From: Geminicoccus sp.
GTDB taxonomy: Bacteria; Pseudomonadota; Alphaproteobacteria; UBA7985
Assembly: GCA_002708995.1 (NCBI GenBank)
Contig: PAPT01000042.1
Coordinates: 44,739 to 108,738, forward strand
Length of the DNA stretch: 64,000 nucleotides
Direction: 5' to 3'
In this document: in pieces, positions 36,218-45,244 of the stretch
How positions within the stretch are numbered: the stretch's first letter is position 1
Layout of the letters: every line of letters starts with the position of its first letter
Translations under genes and position numbers: made by a program
Notes under the pieces: model-generated
The model's database searches: none
Seen by the model: the letters and a program-made list of their open reading frames with translations, nothing else
What the model was told of the DNA's origin: nothing

Positions 36218-36973
36218 GTGGAGGCAGTCATTCTGGTGGCGCTGGCATTTTTGCTCGGTGGCGTGTTCAAGGGCGCCATTGGTGCAGGCGCGCCGCTAGC
36301 CGCCGTGCCGGCGCTGTCGCTGATTTACAGCGTACCCTTCGCGGTGGCGGTCTTCGTCGCCCCGAATGTCATCTCCAACCTGATCCAGATCTGGCAGTAC
36401 CGCGGGCATCGGCCGCGCGGCGCGTTGGTCTGGCTGTTTGCCGCAGCCGGGGCGGGGGGTGCGCTGACCGGGACGTTCGCGCTGGTCAGCCTCGACGGTG
36501 ACGTGCTGAAGACCGGGGTCGCGATCGTCATCGGGCTGTATCTTTTGTTCCGCCTGTTCCGGCCCACGGCCACGCTGGCGCTTGGTCCGGCGACCTGGCT
36601 TTCGACGCCGGTCGGCTTCGTCGCCGGGATCCTGCAGGGGGCCTCCGGGGTTTCGGCGCCGGTGAGCGTGACCTTCCTGAGCATTGTCCGGCTCGACCGC
36701 GAGACCTTCATCGTCACCATCGCCGTGTTCTTCATCGCCATGGGCGTGGTCCAGGCACCGACCCTGATGGCCATGGGGCTGCTGGACTGGCGCACCGGCG
36801 GGCTGTCGCTGCTCGCCGTGCTACCCTTGCTCGCGGGCATGCCGCTGGGCGAGGCCATCATCCGCCGTGTCTCGCGCCAGTGGTTCGACCGGCTGATCAT
36901 GCTGGTGCTGGCGGTCATGGCAGTGATGCTGGTCGTGAGCACGCAGTTTCCGGCCAGCGCCGCCACAGGCTGA
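36218..36973 (+). CDS. TauE/SafE family membrane transporter
   Basis: 251 residues, seven or eight hydrophobic helices. FLLGGVFKGAIGAGAPLAAVPALSL and GFVAGILQGASGVSAPVSVTFL are the paired repeats of the TauE/SafE (DUF81) family, which exports sulfite, sulfoacetate and other anions. GTG start after GGGAAGGGGA. It follows the metallo-hydrolase gene by 78 bases; a joint role with sulfonates or sulfate esters is possible but not shown. Confidence 0.85.
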   Translation: MEAVILVALAFLLGGVFKGAIGAGAPLAAVPALSLIYSVPFAVAVFVAPNVISNLIQIWQYRGHRPRGALVWLFAAAGAGGALTGTFALVSLDGDVLKTGVAIVIGLYLLFRLFRPTATLALGPATWLSTPVGFVAGILQGASGVSAPVSVTFLSIVRLDRETFIVTIAVFFIAMGVVQAPTLMAMGLLDWRTGGLSLLAVLPLLAGMPLGEAIIRRVSRQWFDRLIMLVLAVMAVMLVVSTQFPASAATG

Positions 36974-37048
36974 GGCTTACCGACGCGGCAGGGCGCAGGT
37001 AGGGCGCTGAATTCGACTTCGCCCGCAGGCCCCGCGGTGCTAGCCTTA

Positions 37049-37069
37049 GTGCAATTCCAATAATTGCAC
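37049..37069 (+). promoter_or_regulatory. Palindrome before the GST gene, candidate operator
   Basis: GTGCAATT (37049-37056) and AATTGCAC (37062-37069) are perfect 8-bp inverted arms with a five-base spacer, 19 bases before the GST start. Such an interrupted dyad fits LysR or GntR-type regulators. The half-site AATTGCAC also occurs at 30415-30422 before the formate operon. Confidence 0.4.
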
Positions 37070-37088
37070 GGGAGTGCGGGGGTTGATC

Positions 37089-37772
37089 ATGCCTAAGCTC
37101 GAACTGGTTTACTTCAAGATGCGCGCGCTGGCCGAAGCGGCACAGCTGATGCTCTGGGCAACAGACACGCCCTACACCTATGCCATGGCATGGGACCATT
37201 TTGGTGAGCCTTGGGCAGGCAACAAGACCCGCGCACCCTTCCGCCAGCTGCCTATGCTGGTCATCGACGGCGAGCAGCAGGTGGCCCAGAGCGGTGCGAT
37301 CTGCCGCTATATCGCCGGTCTGACCGGGCTGGCGCCAACGGATGCCGGTCTGCGCGCGGAGGTCGACAGCGTGTTCGAGGCCAGTCAGGAATGGTTTTTC
37401 CCGCTCAACCCGACAGTAAACTTCGCCGTCGGTGATGACTTCGCCGCCAAGCGAGAAGCACAGCTGCCCGGGTTGCACCTGCGCTTGGGCGATTTCGAGC
37501 GCTATCTGGCCCGCCACGAAGGTCCGTTCTTTTTCGGTGACAAGCCTTACTACTGTGATTTTGGCGTTTTCCATCACGTCGATCTGGCGCACTTCTTCGA
37601 CGCCGGTCTGCTCGCCGATTACCCGCGTGTGGCGGCCATGATGGACGCCGTCCGGGGCATCGAAGGGGTGGCTGCTTACCTCGAGCATCGCCCGGAACTG
37701 AACGGGGTCGGGACCAAGCCCCAGCTGGTGATCGACGGCACGCCGGAGGCGACTGGCGTCGCCAAGGGCTGA
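37089..37772 (+). CDS. Glutathione S-transferase family protein
   Basis: 227 residues from ATG 37089 (GTG 37074 is possible and adds five residues). It begins KLELVYFKMRALAEAAQLML, the thioredoxin-like domain with the likely catalytic Tyr8, and has RQLPMLVIDGEQQVAQSGAICRYIA, the glutathione-binding cis-Pro and Ser segment. The C-terminal helical domain follows. This layout is nearest to the sigma/nu-like class. It conjugates glutathione to electrophiles or reduces peroxides. A palindrome lies just upstream. It ends 80 bases before the gcv control region. Confidence 0.85.
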   Translation: MPKLELVYFKMRALAEAAQLMLWATDTPYTYAMAWDHFGEPWAGNKTRAPFRQLPMLVIDGEQQVAQSGAICRYIAGLTGLAPTDAGLRAEVDSVFEASQEWFFPLNPTVNFAVGDDFAAKREAQLPGLHLRLGDFERYLARHEGPFFFGDKPYYCDFGVFHHVDLAHFFDAGLLADYPRVAAMMDAVRGIEGVAAYLEHRPELNGVGTKPQLVIDGTPEATGVAKG

Positions 37773-37799
37773 ACCGCTTAAGAAAATCCCCATAAACGC

Positions 37800-37831
37800 T
37801 GGCGTGTGGGCAAGCTATGGCTTGCACGCCA
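37800..37831 (+). repeat. Hairpin between GST and the gcv promoter
   Basis: TGGCGTG and CACGCCA form the base of a stem; CAAGC and GCTTG form its top, with a bulge of about four bases on the left arm. There is no T-run. It may end the GST transcript, and its right arm overlaps the -35 box proposed for gcvT. Confidence 0.45.
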
Positions 37832-37850
37832 TGAGTACTTGAGCTAGCGT
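37822..37850 (+). promoter_or_regulatory. Candidate sigma-70 promoter of the gcv operon
   Basis: TTGCAC (37822-37827) and TAGCGT (37845-37850) are 17 bases apart. A transcript from here would start near 37857, at the first base of the riboswitch, which supports the call. Confidence 0.45.
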
Positions 37851-37856
37851 GCATGG

Positions 37857-38020
37857 ATCGAGCACGGGAGAACCGACCTCGCGTCGGTGCCGAAGGAGCA
37901 ACCGCCCCGGAAACTCTCAGGCCACCGGACCGGCTCGATAAAAAACTCTGGAGAGAGGCGCGCCAGCTTGAGCGTCCGCCGAAGGGATAATGATCTCAGG
38001 TGCAAGGGACAGAGGGGGCA
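37857..38020 (+). ncRNA. Tandem glycine riboswitch
   Basis: Two glycine aptamers in tandem, the standard control element of gcv operons. Aptamer 1 (about 37857-37938) has CGGGAGAACCG, the GCCGAAGGAGCAA core and GGAAACTCTCAGGCC. Aptamer 2 (about 37947-38018) has CTCTGGAGAG, GCCGAAGGGATAATGATCTCAGG and the closing GGGACAGAGG. The link between them is very short, as usual. About 97 bases separate the end from the gcvT start. Glycine binding normally turns expression on. I see no clear terminator hairpin with a T-run downstream, so control may be at translation. Confidence 0.93.
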
Positions 38021-38117
38021 TCACTGCGGTCGCGTGCTGATGCACGCCGCCGCGCTTATGATGCCCATCAGATGAAGCCTCATTCATTGGTGGTGCATGG
38101 AACAGGAGACTGGGTCC

Positions 38118-39257
38118 ATGGACGACGGAACGCAAACTATCGCAACGCTGCCGCTGGCGCGGGCGCACATCGATGCCGGCGCGCGCATGGTGCCGTTTGC
38201 GGGCTATTCCATGCCCGTGCAATACCCCACCGGGGTCATGGCCGAGCACCAGCACACGCGCGCGCACTGCGGGCTGTTCGACGTTTCACACATGGGGCAG
38301 GTGATCCTGTGGGCCGAGACGGTGGAGGCCGCCGCCCGGGCGCTTGAAACGCTGGTTCCCGTCGACGTGCTTGGCCTGGGCGAGGGCCGCCAGCGCTATG
38401 GATTTTTCACCAATGACAGTGGCGGCATTCTCGACGATCTGATGATCGCCAACCGGGGCGACCATCTGTTCCTCGTGGTTAACGCTGCCTGCAAGGCCAA
38501 CGACATCGGCCTGATGCGCGCCGCGCTGCCGCCCCTGGGGGTCGAGGTCGAAGTCATCGAAGACCGCGTCCTGCTCGCCGTGCAGGGCCCTGAGGCTGGC
38601 GCCGTTGTGGCCGCGCTGGACCCCCAGGCCGACGATATGCGGTTTATGGACGTTGGCGGGCTGACGCTCGCGGGGGCCAAGGTCTGGGTCTCGCGCTCGG
38701 GCTACACCGGTGAGGATGGCTTTGAGATTTCGGTTCAGGTGTCGCAGGCGCGGACTGTCTTCGATGCGCTCTGCGCCGACGAGCGCGTGGCGCTGATCGG
38801 ACTGGGCGCGCGGGATTCGCTGCGCCTGGAGGCCGGGCTATGCCTCTACGGCCACGATATCGACACGGCGACTTCACCGGTCGAAGCCCGCCTGACCTGG
38901 GCCATGCAGAAGGTCCGGCGCCCCGGCGGGGACCGGTCCGGTGGCTTCCCGGGCGAGGCCCGGATTTTCAAGGAACTCGAAGACGGCGCCAGGCGGGCCC
39001 GCGTCGGTCTGCGCCCTGAGGCCCGGGCGCCGATGCGCGAAGGCGTGCCGCTGTTCGACGCCGAGCAGGGTGGCACGCAGGTCGGGCAGGTGACCAGTGG
39101 TGGCTTCGGCCCCAGCGTCATTCATCCTGTGGCCATGGGCTACGTCGATGCTGCCTTCGCCGACACTGATACCGCGCTGTGGGGCGAAGTCCGGGGCAAG
39201 CGCCTCCCGGTCCGGGTCACGGCGCTGCCCTTCACACCCCTGCGCTTCAAGCGCTGA
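38118..39257 (+). CDS. gcvT: Glycine cleavage system T protein (aminomethyltransferase)
   Basis: 379 residues from ATG 38118, chosen because AGGAG (38104-38108) precedes it by nine bases; an in-frame ATG at 38097 would add seven residues. Marks: FAGYSMPVQYPTGVMAEHQHTR, GLFDVSHMGQ, the folate-binding segment SRSGYTGEDGFEI and RDSLRLEAGLCLYGHD. It moves the aminomethyl carbon from GcvH to tetrahydrofolate, giving 5,10-methylene-THF and ammonia. First gene of the gcvT-gcvH-gcvP operon under the glycine riboswitch. Confidence 0.96.
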   Translation: MDDGTQTIATLPLARAHIDAGARMVPFAGYSMPVQYPTGVMAEHQHTRAHCGLFDVSHMGQVILWAETVEAAARALETLVPVDVLGLGEGRQRYGFFTNDSGGILDDLMIANRGDHLFLVVNAACKANDIGLMRAALPPLGVEVEVIEDRVLLAVQGPEAGAVVAALDPQADDMRFMDVGGLTLAGAKVWVSRSGYTGEDGFEISVQVSQARTVFDALCADERVALIGLGARDSLRLEAGLCLYGHDIDTATSPVEARLTWAMQKVRRPGGDRSGGFPGEARIFKELEDGARRARVGLRPEARAPMREGVPLFDAEQGGTQVGQVTSGGFGPSVIHPVAMGYVDAAFADTDTALWGEVRGKRLPVRVTALPFTPLRFKR

Positions 39258-39289
39258 TCCATCACCCCCATCAGAGGAGAACACCGACC

Positions 39290-39649
39290 ATGAAATACAC
39301 AGAAGAGCACGAATGGCTGCGGGTCGAGGGCGATATCATCGTCGTTGGTGTGACCGAATACGCCGTGACCCAGTTGGGCGACCTGGTTTTTGTCGAGCTC
39401 CCCGATGTCGGACGTCAGGTCAGCCGCGACGAGGACATCGTTGTGATCGAAAGCGTCAAGGCCGCCTCGGACATCCTCGCCCCGCTGGACGGTGAAGTCG
39501 TCGAAGTCAACGAAGCCATCGTCGAAGACCCGGCGATGGTGAACAGCGATCCGACCGGTGCGGCCTGGTTCTTCAAGATGAAGGTGCCGGACACCAGCGC
39601 CGTCGATCAGTTCATGGACGAAGACGCCTACAAGGCACTGATCGACTGA
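39290..39649 (+). CDS. gcvH: Glycine cleavage system H protein
   Basis: 119 residues. It starts [15 protein letters not shown] and has the lipoylation site Lys57 in ESVKAASD. It carries the aminomethyl group on its lipoyl arm between GcvP and GcvT. Ribosome site AGAGGAGA before ATG 39290. It lies 32 bases after gcvT and 73 before gcvP. Confidence 0.96.
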   Translation: MKYTEEHEWLRVEGDIIVVGVTEYAVTQLGDLVFVELPDVGRQVSRDEDIVVIESVKAASDILAPLDGEVVEVNEAIVEDPAMVNSDPTGAAWFFKMKVPDTSAVDQFMDEDAYKALID

Positions 39650-39722
39650 CCCGAAACACCGGCGGGACCGATGCGATCCCGCTGCCTATCCCGAGTTAAC
39701 CTTCCCAGCTTACGAGGTTCCC

Positions 39723-42596
39723 ATGGCTTTCAAAGCGACGACGTACCAGCCCTACGATTTTGCCAACCGCCGTCATATCGGCCCGTCCCCCAGCGAGATG
39801 GACGCGATTCTGCACCGGCTTGGGGTACCTGATCTGGAGACCCTGCTGGGGCAGACGGTCCCGGCGAGCATCCGGCAGGCGGAGCCACTGGACTTCGGCG
39901 AACCCTTGTCCGAGCAGGCTTTCCTCGCCCACATGCGCGAGATCGCCGCGGAGAACAGCGTCGTTACCTCGCTGATCGGGCAGGGCTACCACGGGACCGT
40001 CACCCCACCAGTGATCCAGCGTAACGTGCTGGAAAACCCGGCGTGGTACACGGCCTACACGCCCTATCAACCGGAGATCAGTCAGGGCCGTCTGGAGGCA
40101 CTGCTCAACTTCCAGACCATGGTCTCCGACCTCACGGGTCTGGAAATCGCCAACGCCTCGCTGCTCGATGAATCCACCGCGGCGGCCGAAGCCATGACCA
40201 TGGCGCAGCGGGTCGCCAAGTCCAAGGCCATGGCCTTCTTTGTCGACGAAAACTGCCACCCGCAGAACATCGCCGTGCTCCGCACCCGCGCCGAGCCGCT
40301 GGGGATCAGGGTAATCGTTGGCCCGCCCGCGGCGCTGCAGCCTGAGCAGGTCTTCGGCGCGATCTTCCAGTACCCCGGCACCCGTGGGGGCCTGCGCGAC
40401 TTCAGCGCTGAGATGGAGGCGCTGCACGACCACCGCGCGGTCGGTATCGTCATCGCCGATCCGCTGGCGCTGTGCCTGCTCAAGGCCCCCGGTGAGATGG
40501 GCGCGGACATCGCCGTGGGCAGCACCCAGCGCTTCGGCGTTCCCATCGGCTACGGCGGTCCGCACGCGGCCTATATGTCCTGCCGCGACGCCTTCAAGCG
40601 CGCCATGCCCGGGCGACTGGTCGGCGTGTCGATCGACAGCCACGGCAATCGCGCCTACCGCCTGTCGCTGCAGACCCGGGAGCAGCACATCCGCCGGGAG
40701 AAGGCGACTTCGAACGTCTGCACCGCGCAGGCTCTGCTTGCGGTCATGGCTTCCTTCTACGCTGTCTTCCACGGTCCTGAGGGCCTGCGGGCGATTGCCC
40801 AGCGCGTGCACCAGAACACGCTGCGGCTCGCGCGGGGTCTGGAGGCAGCAGGCTTCACCACCGGCGACAGCAACAGCAATGGAGATGGTTTCTTCGATAC
40901 CCTATGCGTGTCGGTCGGGGACCGTCAGGCAGCGCTGCTGCAGGCTGCGCTTGACGAGGGCATCAACCTGCGCGCCATCGGCGCCGATCACCTCGGCATC
41001 AGCCTCGATGAGGCCACCGGTGAGGCAACCATCTCTGCAGTGCTGCGGGCCTTCGGTGTGGCAGAGGGCGCTGGCGCGGCCGCTGTTCGGCCCGACGAGG
41101 TCCGCTTCCCCGACGCTTTGGTGCGCCGGTCGTCCTATCTTGATAACGAAATCTTCCACATGAACCGGTCGGAGACCGAGATGATGCGCTACATGCGTCG
41201 CCTCTCCGACCGTGATCTGGCGCTGGATCGGGCGATGATCCCGCTGGGCTCCTGCACGATGAAGCTTAATGCTGCTGCGGAGATGATGCCGATCAGCTGG
41301 CTGGAGTTTGCCAGCCTGCACCCTTACGCTCCGGTGGAGCAGGCTGCGGGCTACCAGCGCTTCGTGCAGACGCTGTCCGAGCGGCTGTGTGTGATCACCG
41401 GCTACGACGCCTTTTCCATGCAGCCCAACTCGGGCGCGCAAGGCGAGTATGCCGGGCTGCTGACCATCGCCGGCTACCATCGCGCGCGCGGTGAGGCTCA
41501 GCGGCGGGTGTGCCTGATCCCAATGAGCGCCCACGGCACCAACCCTGCCTCGGCGCAGATGGTCGGCTGGCGCGTGGTGCCGGTCGCTTCCGCTGAAAAC
41601 GGCGACATCGATCTCGACGATTTCTGCGCCAAGGCCGAAGCCCACGCCGACGAGCTTGCCGGGTGCATGATCACCTATCCTTCGACCCACGGCGTGTTCG
41701 AAGAAACGGTGCGGGAGGTCTGCGCGATCACCCACCAGTTCGGCGGGCAGGTCTATATCGATGGTGCCAACATGAACGCCATGGTCGGCCTGTCGCGGCC
41801 GGCCGATCTGGGCAGCGATGTCAGCCACCTGAACCTGCACAAGACCTTCGCCATCCCCCACGGTGGCGGCGGTCCCGGCATGGGGCCGATCGGGGTCAAG
41901 GCGCACCTCGCCGAGTATCTGCCCGGTCACCCGGAGGGCGAAGGCGCGGTCGGCCCGGTCAGCGCCGCACCGCTGGGCTCGGCGTCGATCCTCGCGATTT
42001 CCTATGCCTACGTGATGATGATGGGCGGGGAGGGGCTGACACAGGCTTCGCGCGTCGCCATCCTCAACGCCAACTACATCGCAACCCGGCTGGAAGGCGC
42101 GTTCGAGATCCTGTTCAAGGGGCCGACGGGCCGCGTGGCGCATGAGTGCATCATCGACACCCGGCCCTTCGAAGCCAGCGCCGGGATCACGGTCGAGGAC
42201 ATCGCCAAACGCCTGATGGACAGCGGTTTTCATGCCCCGACCATGAGCTGGCCGGTGGCGGGGACGCTGATGGTCGAACCCACCGAAAGCGAGAGCCTCG
42301 CCGAGCTGGATCGCTTCTGCGACGCCATGCTGTCGATCCGCGAAGAAATCCGTGCGGTCGAAGACGGCCGCAGCGACCCGGCGAACAACCCGCTCAAGCA
42401 CGCCCCCCACACCATGGCCGACCTCGTCGGTGAGTGGGACCGTCCCTACAGCCGGGAGCAGGGGGTCTTTCCCGCCGGTGCGCCGCGCACCGACAAGTAC
42501 TGGCCGCCGGTCAACCGCGTGGACAACGCCTTCGGCGACCGGCATCTGGTCTGTGTCTGTCCCCCCATGGAGGACTATGCCCTGGCGGCTGAATAG
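39723..42596 (+). CDS. gcvP: Glycine dehydrogenase (decarboxylating), P protein
   Basis: 957 residues, so the single-chain form and not the split GcvPA/GcvPB type. The N-terminal half starts [10 protein letters not shown] and has [15 protein letters not shown] and [15 protein letters not shown]. The C-terminal half holds the PLP lysine Lys707 in [20 protein letters not shown]. It decarboxylates glycine and loads the remaining carbon on GcvH. The operon lacks the L protein (lipoamide dehydrogenase), which is normally shared. No terminator is visible in the 134 bases before the next gene. Confidence 0.97.
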   Translation: MAFKATTYQPYDFANRRHIGPSPSEMDAILHRLGVPDLETLLGQTVPASIRQAEPLDFGEPLSEQAFLAHMREIAAENSVVTSLIGQGYHGTVTPPVIQRNVLENPAWYTAYTPYQPEISQGRLEALLNFQTMVSDLTGLEIANASLLDESTAAAEAMTMAQRVAKSKAMAFFVDENCHPQNIAVLRTRAEPLGIRVIVGPPAALQPEQVFGAIFQYPGTRGGLRDFSAEMEALHDHRAVGIVIADPLALCLLKAPGEMGADIAVGSTQRFGVPIGYGGPHAAYMSCRDAFKRAMPGRLVGVSIDSHGNRAYRLSLQTREQHIRREKATSNVCTAQALLAVMASFYAVFHGPEGLRAIAQRVHQNTLRLARGLEAAGFTTGDSNSNGDGFFDTLCVSVGDRQAALLQAALDEGINLRAIGADHLGISLDEATGEATISAVLRAFGVAEGAGAAAVRPDEVRFPDALVRRSSYLDNEIFHMNRSETEMMRYMRRLSDRDLALDRAMIPLGSCTMKLNAAAEMMPISWLEFASLHPYAPVEQAAGYQRFVQTLSERLCVITGYDAFSMQPNSGAQGEYAGLLTIAGYHRARGEAQRRVCLIPMSAHGTNPASAQMVGWRVVPVASAENGDIDLDDFCAKAEAHADELAGCMITYPSTHGVFEETVREVCAITHQFGGQVYIDGANMNAMVGLSRPADLGSDVSHLNLHKTFAIPHGGGGPGMGPIGVKAHLAEYLPGHPEGEGAVGPVSAAPLGSASILAISYAYVMMMGGEGLTQASRVAILNANYIATRLEGAFEILFKGPTGRVAHECIIDTRPFEASAGITVEDIAKRLMDSGFHAPTMSWPVAGTLMVEPTESESLAELDRFCDAMLSIREEIRAVEDGRSDPANNPLKHAPHTMADLVGEWDRPYSREQGVFPAGAPRTDKYWPPVNRVDNAFGDRHLVCVCPPMEDYALAAE

Positions 42597-42730
42597 GCTG
42601 CCGAATCAGCGGCTGGGCAGGCGGGGCCGAAGCGGTATCGCAAAACAGCTCATCGAAGGTCGGAAAGCCGCTTGACGCGGCACCCCGCCGGGTCTGACAT
42701 GGACGTCCCTTATACCGGAGGATTCCGCCC

Positions 42731-43600
42731 GTGAAGCTGAAGCAACCTGTCTTTTCCGCCCCCGCTGACGCCGCCGCGCGGCTAGGGGTCGAGCCCGTGA
42801 TCTGCTACCCGGTGGACACGCTGCCGCCAGCGCCCATGGACCTCTACGTCAGCGCGGCCGAAGGCATGGAACTGGTGGGGGAGGCGCTGGCGCCGCCGCG
42901 CGATGCCGTGACCTTCGAGGTGCTGGCGGGGCACTTCTTCCGCATTGTCTCGGTTGAAGGCCCGCAGGTCGGCGACCTCAACCTCTGGAACGCGCGCGAT
43001 CTGTCCGAGCGCTTCTACACCGGCAAGACCCGGGCGCTGCACGGCACGCATCTCTCGACCGGCGACCGGCTGTGGTCGGGCTTTCCCTTCCTGCGCCCCA
43101 TGGCGACCATCACTGCCGACACGCTGGACTGGTACGGCTTCGATGAATTCGGCGGGTCTGTACACGATGTCATCGGCACGCGCTGCGACCCCTATACCGC
43201 GCATCTGCTCAGTGGCGGTCAGTACCACAACTGTTGCCACTCCAACCTGAGCCGCAGCCTCGCCGCACAGACCGGCCGGGTGCCACAGGCGGTCGAGGCC
43301 GACGTTCATGACGTGCTCAACGTCTTCATGTGTACGGGGTTCACCTACGAGACCCACCAGTATTTCATGAAGGCGAGCCCGGTGCGTCCGGGCGACTTTC
43401 TGGAGTTCTTCGCCGAGATCGACCTACTCGGCGCGCTGTCGGCCTGCCCGGGTGGGGATTGCTCGACCGAGCATTCCTCGGACCTCGCCGCCTGCCACCC
43501 GCTCAAGGTCGAGATTTACCGGCCGGTCAACGATGCTCTGGCGTCAGCGGGTTGGTCCTCGCCGCCTGCGAGCGGCTATGACCGCAGCCACGGTCTCTGA
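42731..43600 (+). CDS. DUF1989 family protein (urea carboxylase-associated type)
   Basis: 289 residues. The core HFFRIVSVEGPQVGDLNLWNARDLSERF, then TLDWYGFDEFGGSVHDVIGTRCDPY and a cysteine/histidine-rich segment (GGQYHNCCHSNL) belong to DUF1989. Related paired proteins next to urea/guanidine carboxylase have been described as carboxyguanidine deiminase subunits; this one is a single, longer copy without a carboxylase nearby, so that role cannot be carried over. GTG start after GGAGGATT. It begins 134 bases after gcvP and is followed by an Fe/2OG oxygenase and an isochorismatase-type hydrolase, which suggests degradation of a nitrogen compound. Confidence 0.78.
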   Translation: MKLKQPVFSAPADAAARLGVEPVICYPVDTLPPAPMDLYVSAAEGMELVGEALAPPRDAVTFEVLAGHFFRIVSVEGPQVGDLNLWNARDLSERFYTGKTRALHGTHLSTGDRLWSGFPFLRPMATITADTLDWYGFDEFGGSVHDVIGTRCDPYTAHLLSGGQYHNCCHSNLSRSLAAQTGRVPQAVEADVHDVLNVFMCTGFTYETHQYFMKASPVRPGDFLEFFAEIDLLGALSACPGGDCSTEHSSDLAACHPLKVEIYRPVNDALASAGWSSPPASGYDRSHGL

Positions 43601-43699
43601 GTCTGTGCGTTTCGGCGCTGAAACCGATTGCCCGGCGACAGTCGTTGGGGCAGGGTCCGAGCTGATCATGGATCGATGAGTGGTGTGCGGGAGGTTTAT

Positions 43700-44557
43700 A
43701 TGAAGGCGTTCAACGCCGGAGATGATGCAGTGCTGGCGCTGGTTGATACCGACCGCTATCCGATCGACGCGCTGGAGACGCCCGAGGGAGCGACCCTCCT
43801 CAAAGACTGTCAGGATAGCATCGCCGAGCACGGCTGGTGCAATCTCGAAGGCTTCATCAGGCCCGAGGCCATTGCCGCTTTGCGCGAGGAGGCCAGAGCC
43901 CTGCTGCCCACCGCCCAGACCCTGCGCGTGCGCCGGACCATCTATCAGGGGCAGGTCGAAGACGGCCTTGATCAGGATGACCTGCTCAACCGCGAATACA
44001 CCCACGTGGCCCAGCAACTCGCCGACGATCAGATCCCCGCGAGCACCTGCATCAAGCAGCTTTATCACTCCCCGCTGCTCACCGATTTTGTGCGTCGGGT
44101 GCAGCGTAAGGAGCAGCTTTACATCTGCGCCGATGACTTTCAGGCGTTGAACGTGGTCGCGCTCAACCCCGGCGGCCACCACGCCTGGCACTACGATACC
44201 ACCGAATGCACCGTCACCCTGCTGATTCAGTCGGCCGAGCAGGGGGGAGATTTCGCCTTCCTGCCCAACTCCCGCACCGGCAGCAGCGAGGACAAAGCCG
44301 CCGTGCGTCGCCTGCTCGGTGGGGATATGTCCCACGCCCAGACCTTTGCGCGGGGCGACGGGGCCTTTACCATGTTCCGCGGCGGTTACTCGCTGCACGG
44401 GGTTACAGAGGTCGAAGGCAACCGGCCGCGGATCTCGGCTGTGCTGACCTACGACGAGCAGCCCAACCGGGTCATCAGCGACGACATCAATATCCGCATC
44501 TACGGCCCCCGGGTCGAACAGATCATCGCCCAGCGTAATCAGGTAAATCAACCGTGA
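43700..44557 (+). CDS. Fe(II)/2-oxoglutarate oxygenase, HalD/BesD-like
   Basis: 285 residues from ATG 43700 with CGGGAGG upstream. The double-stranded beta-helix carries the metal triad His164-Tyr-Asp166 (HAWHYDTTECTVTLLIQ) and His233 (GYSLHGVTEV), with Arg244 as the likely 2-oxoglutarate ligand. The blocks GGDFAFLPNSR, LHGVTEVEGNRPR and VLTYDEQPNRVISDD resemble the HalD/BesD family that acts on free amino acids. True halogenases of that group have Gly in place of the metal Asp; Asp166 is present here, so this should be a hydroxylase. Its stop overlaps the start of the next gene by four bases. Confidence 0.75.
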   Translation: MKAFNAGDDAVLALVDTDRYPIDALETPEGATLLKDCQDSIAEHGWCNLEGFIRPEAIAALREEARALLPTAQTLRVRRTIYQGQVEDGLDQDDLLNREYTHVAQQLADDQIPASTCIKQLYHSPLLTDFVRRVQRKEQLYICADDFQALNVVALNPGGHHAWHYDTTECTVTLLIQSAEQGGDFAFLPNSRTGSSEDKAAVRRLLGGDMSHAQTFARGDGAFTMFRGGYSLHGVTEVEGNRPRISAVLTYDEQPNRVISDDINIRIYGPRVEQIIAQRNQVNQP

Positions 44558-45126
44558 ATGCACCGCAAAACATCGCCCTTGTCGTCATCGACGTTCAGAT
44601 GGCGATGGCCCACGACGATGCTGCCGGGGCCGACCGGTCCTGCGCTCAGGCCGAAGACAATATCGCCGCCCTGCTGGCGCGCGCGCGGCAGGGCAGCATC
44701 CCCGTGTTCCATGTCCACCACCACGGCACCGACCCCGCCGACCCGTTTCACCCCGACGCGCCCGGTTCAGCCGTCCAGCCCGTGGCAGCCCCGGCGCCGG
44801 GCGAGCCTGTGGTGATCAAGACCACCAGCAGCGGCTTTGCCAGCACGGATCTGGAGCAGCGTCTGCGCGAGGCGGGGGTCGGGCGACTGATCCTATGCGG
44901 GGCGACGGCGAACCACTGTGTTGAGTCCACGACGCGCAGCGCCTGTGATCTCGGGTTTGAGGCGATTTACGTCAGCGATGCGGTCTGGGCCTATGGCGTG
45001 ACCGGGCCGGACGGCGTGCTGCACAAGGGGGATGCGATCCACTCGGTCGTGCTTGCGACGCTGGACGGGGAGATCGCCAGCATACGTCCGACGGCGACAG
45101 TGCTGACCGAGATGAGGGACGGCTAA
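44554..45126 (+). CDS. Isochorismatase-family cysteine hydrolase
   Basis: 190 residues. The catalytic triad is Asp13 (ALVVIDVQMAM), Lys89 (VIKTTSSGF) and Cys122 (GATANHCVEST), the last after the family's cis-peptide region. Members hydrolyse C-N or ether bonds: nicotinamide, biuret, ureidoacrylate, N-carbamoyl compounds, isochorismate. GTG start overlaps the oxygenase stop (GTGA), so the two are translationally coupled. Together with the DUF1989 protein it suggests amide or carbamoyl hydrolysis. The peptide transporter gene follows after 118 bases. Confidence 0.88.
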   Translation: MNAPQNIALVVIDVQMAMAHDDAAGADRSCAQAEDNIAALLARARQGSIPVFHVHHHGTDPADPFHPDAPGSAVQPVAAPAPGEPVVIKTTSSGFASTDLEQRLREAGVGRLILCGATANHCVESTTRSACDLGFEAIYVSDAVWAYGVTGPDGVLHKGDAIHSVVLATLDGEIASIRPTATVLTEMRDG

Positions 45127-45183
45127 AGTCACCGCGTTCGCGGTTCGCGACGGCAAAGCCCCAGAAACTTAGCTGCGTGGCAT

Positions 45184-45194
45184 GTGTTCAACAC
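45184..45194 (+). promoter_or_regulatory. Short palindrome before the peptide transporter operon
   Basis: GTGTT-C-AACAC is a perfect dyad 51 bases before the GTG at 45245. The stretch 45195-45235 is AT-richer and probably holds the promoter. Binding by a regulator is a guess. Confidence 0.25.
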
Positions 45195-45244
45195 GCTTCT
45201 GCTAGGACTACTTTTTCACTAGATGACAACAGTAGTGCCACAGC

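Noticed and set aside
39696..42545. Long minus-strand frames (371 and 547 codons) opposite gcvP
   Set aside because: Antisense shadows of gcvP, rich in Arg, His and Gly without motifs.
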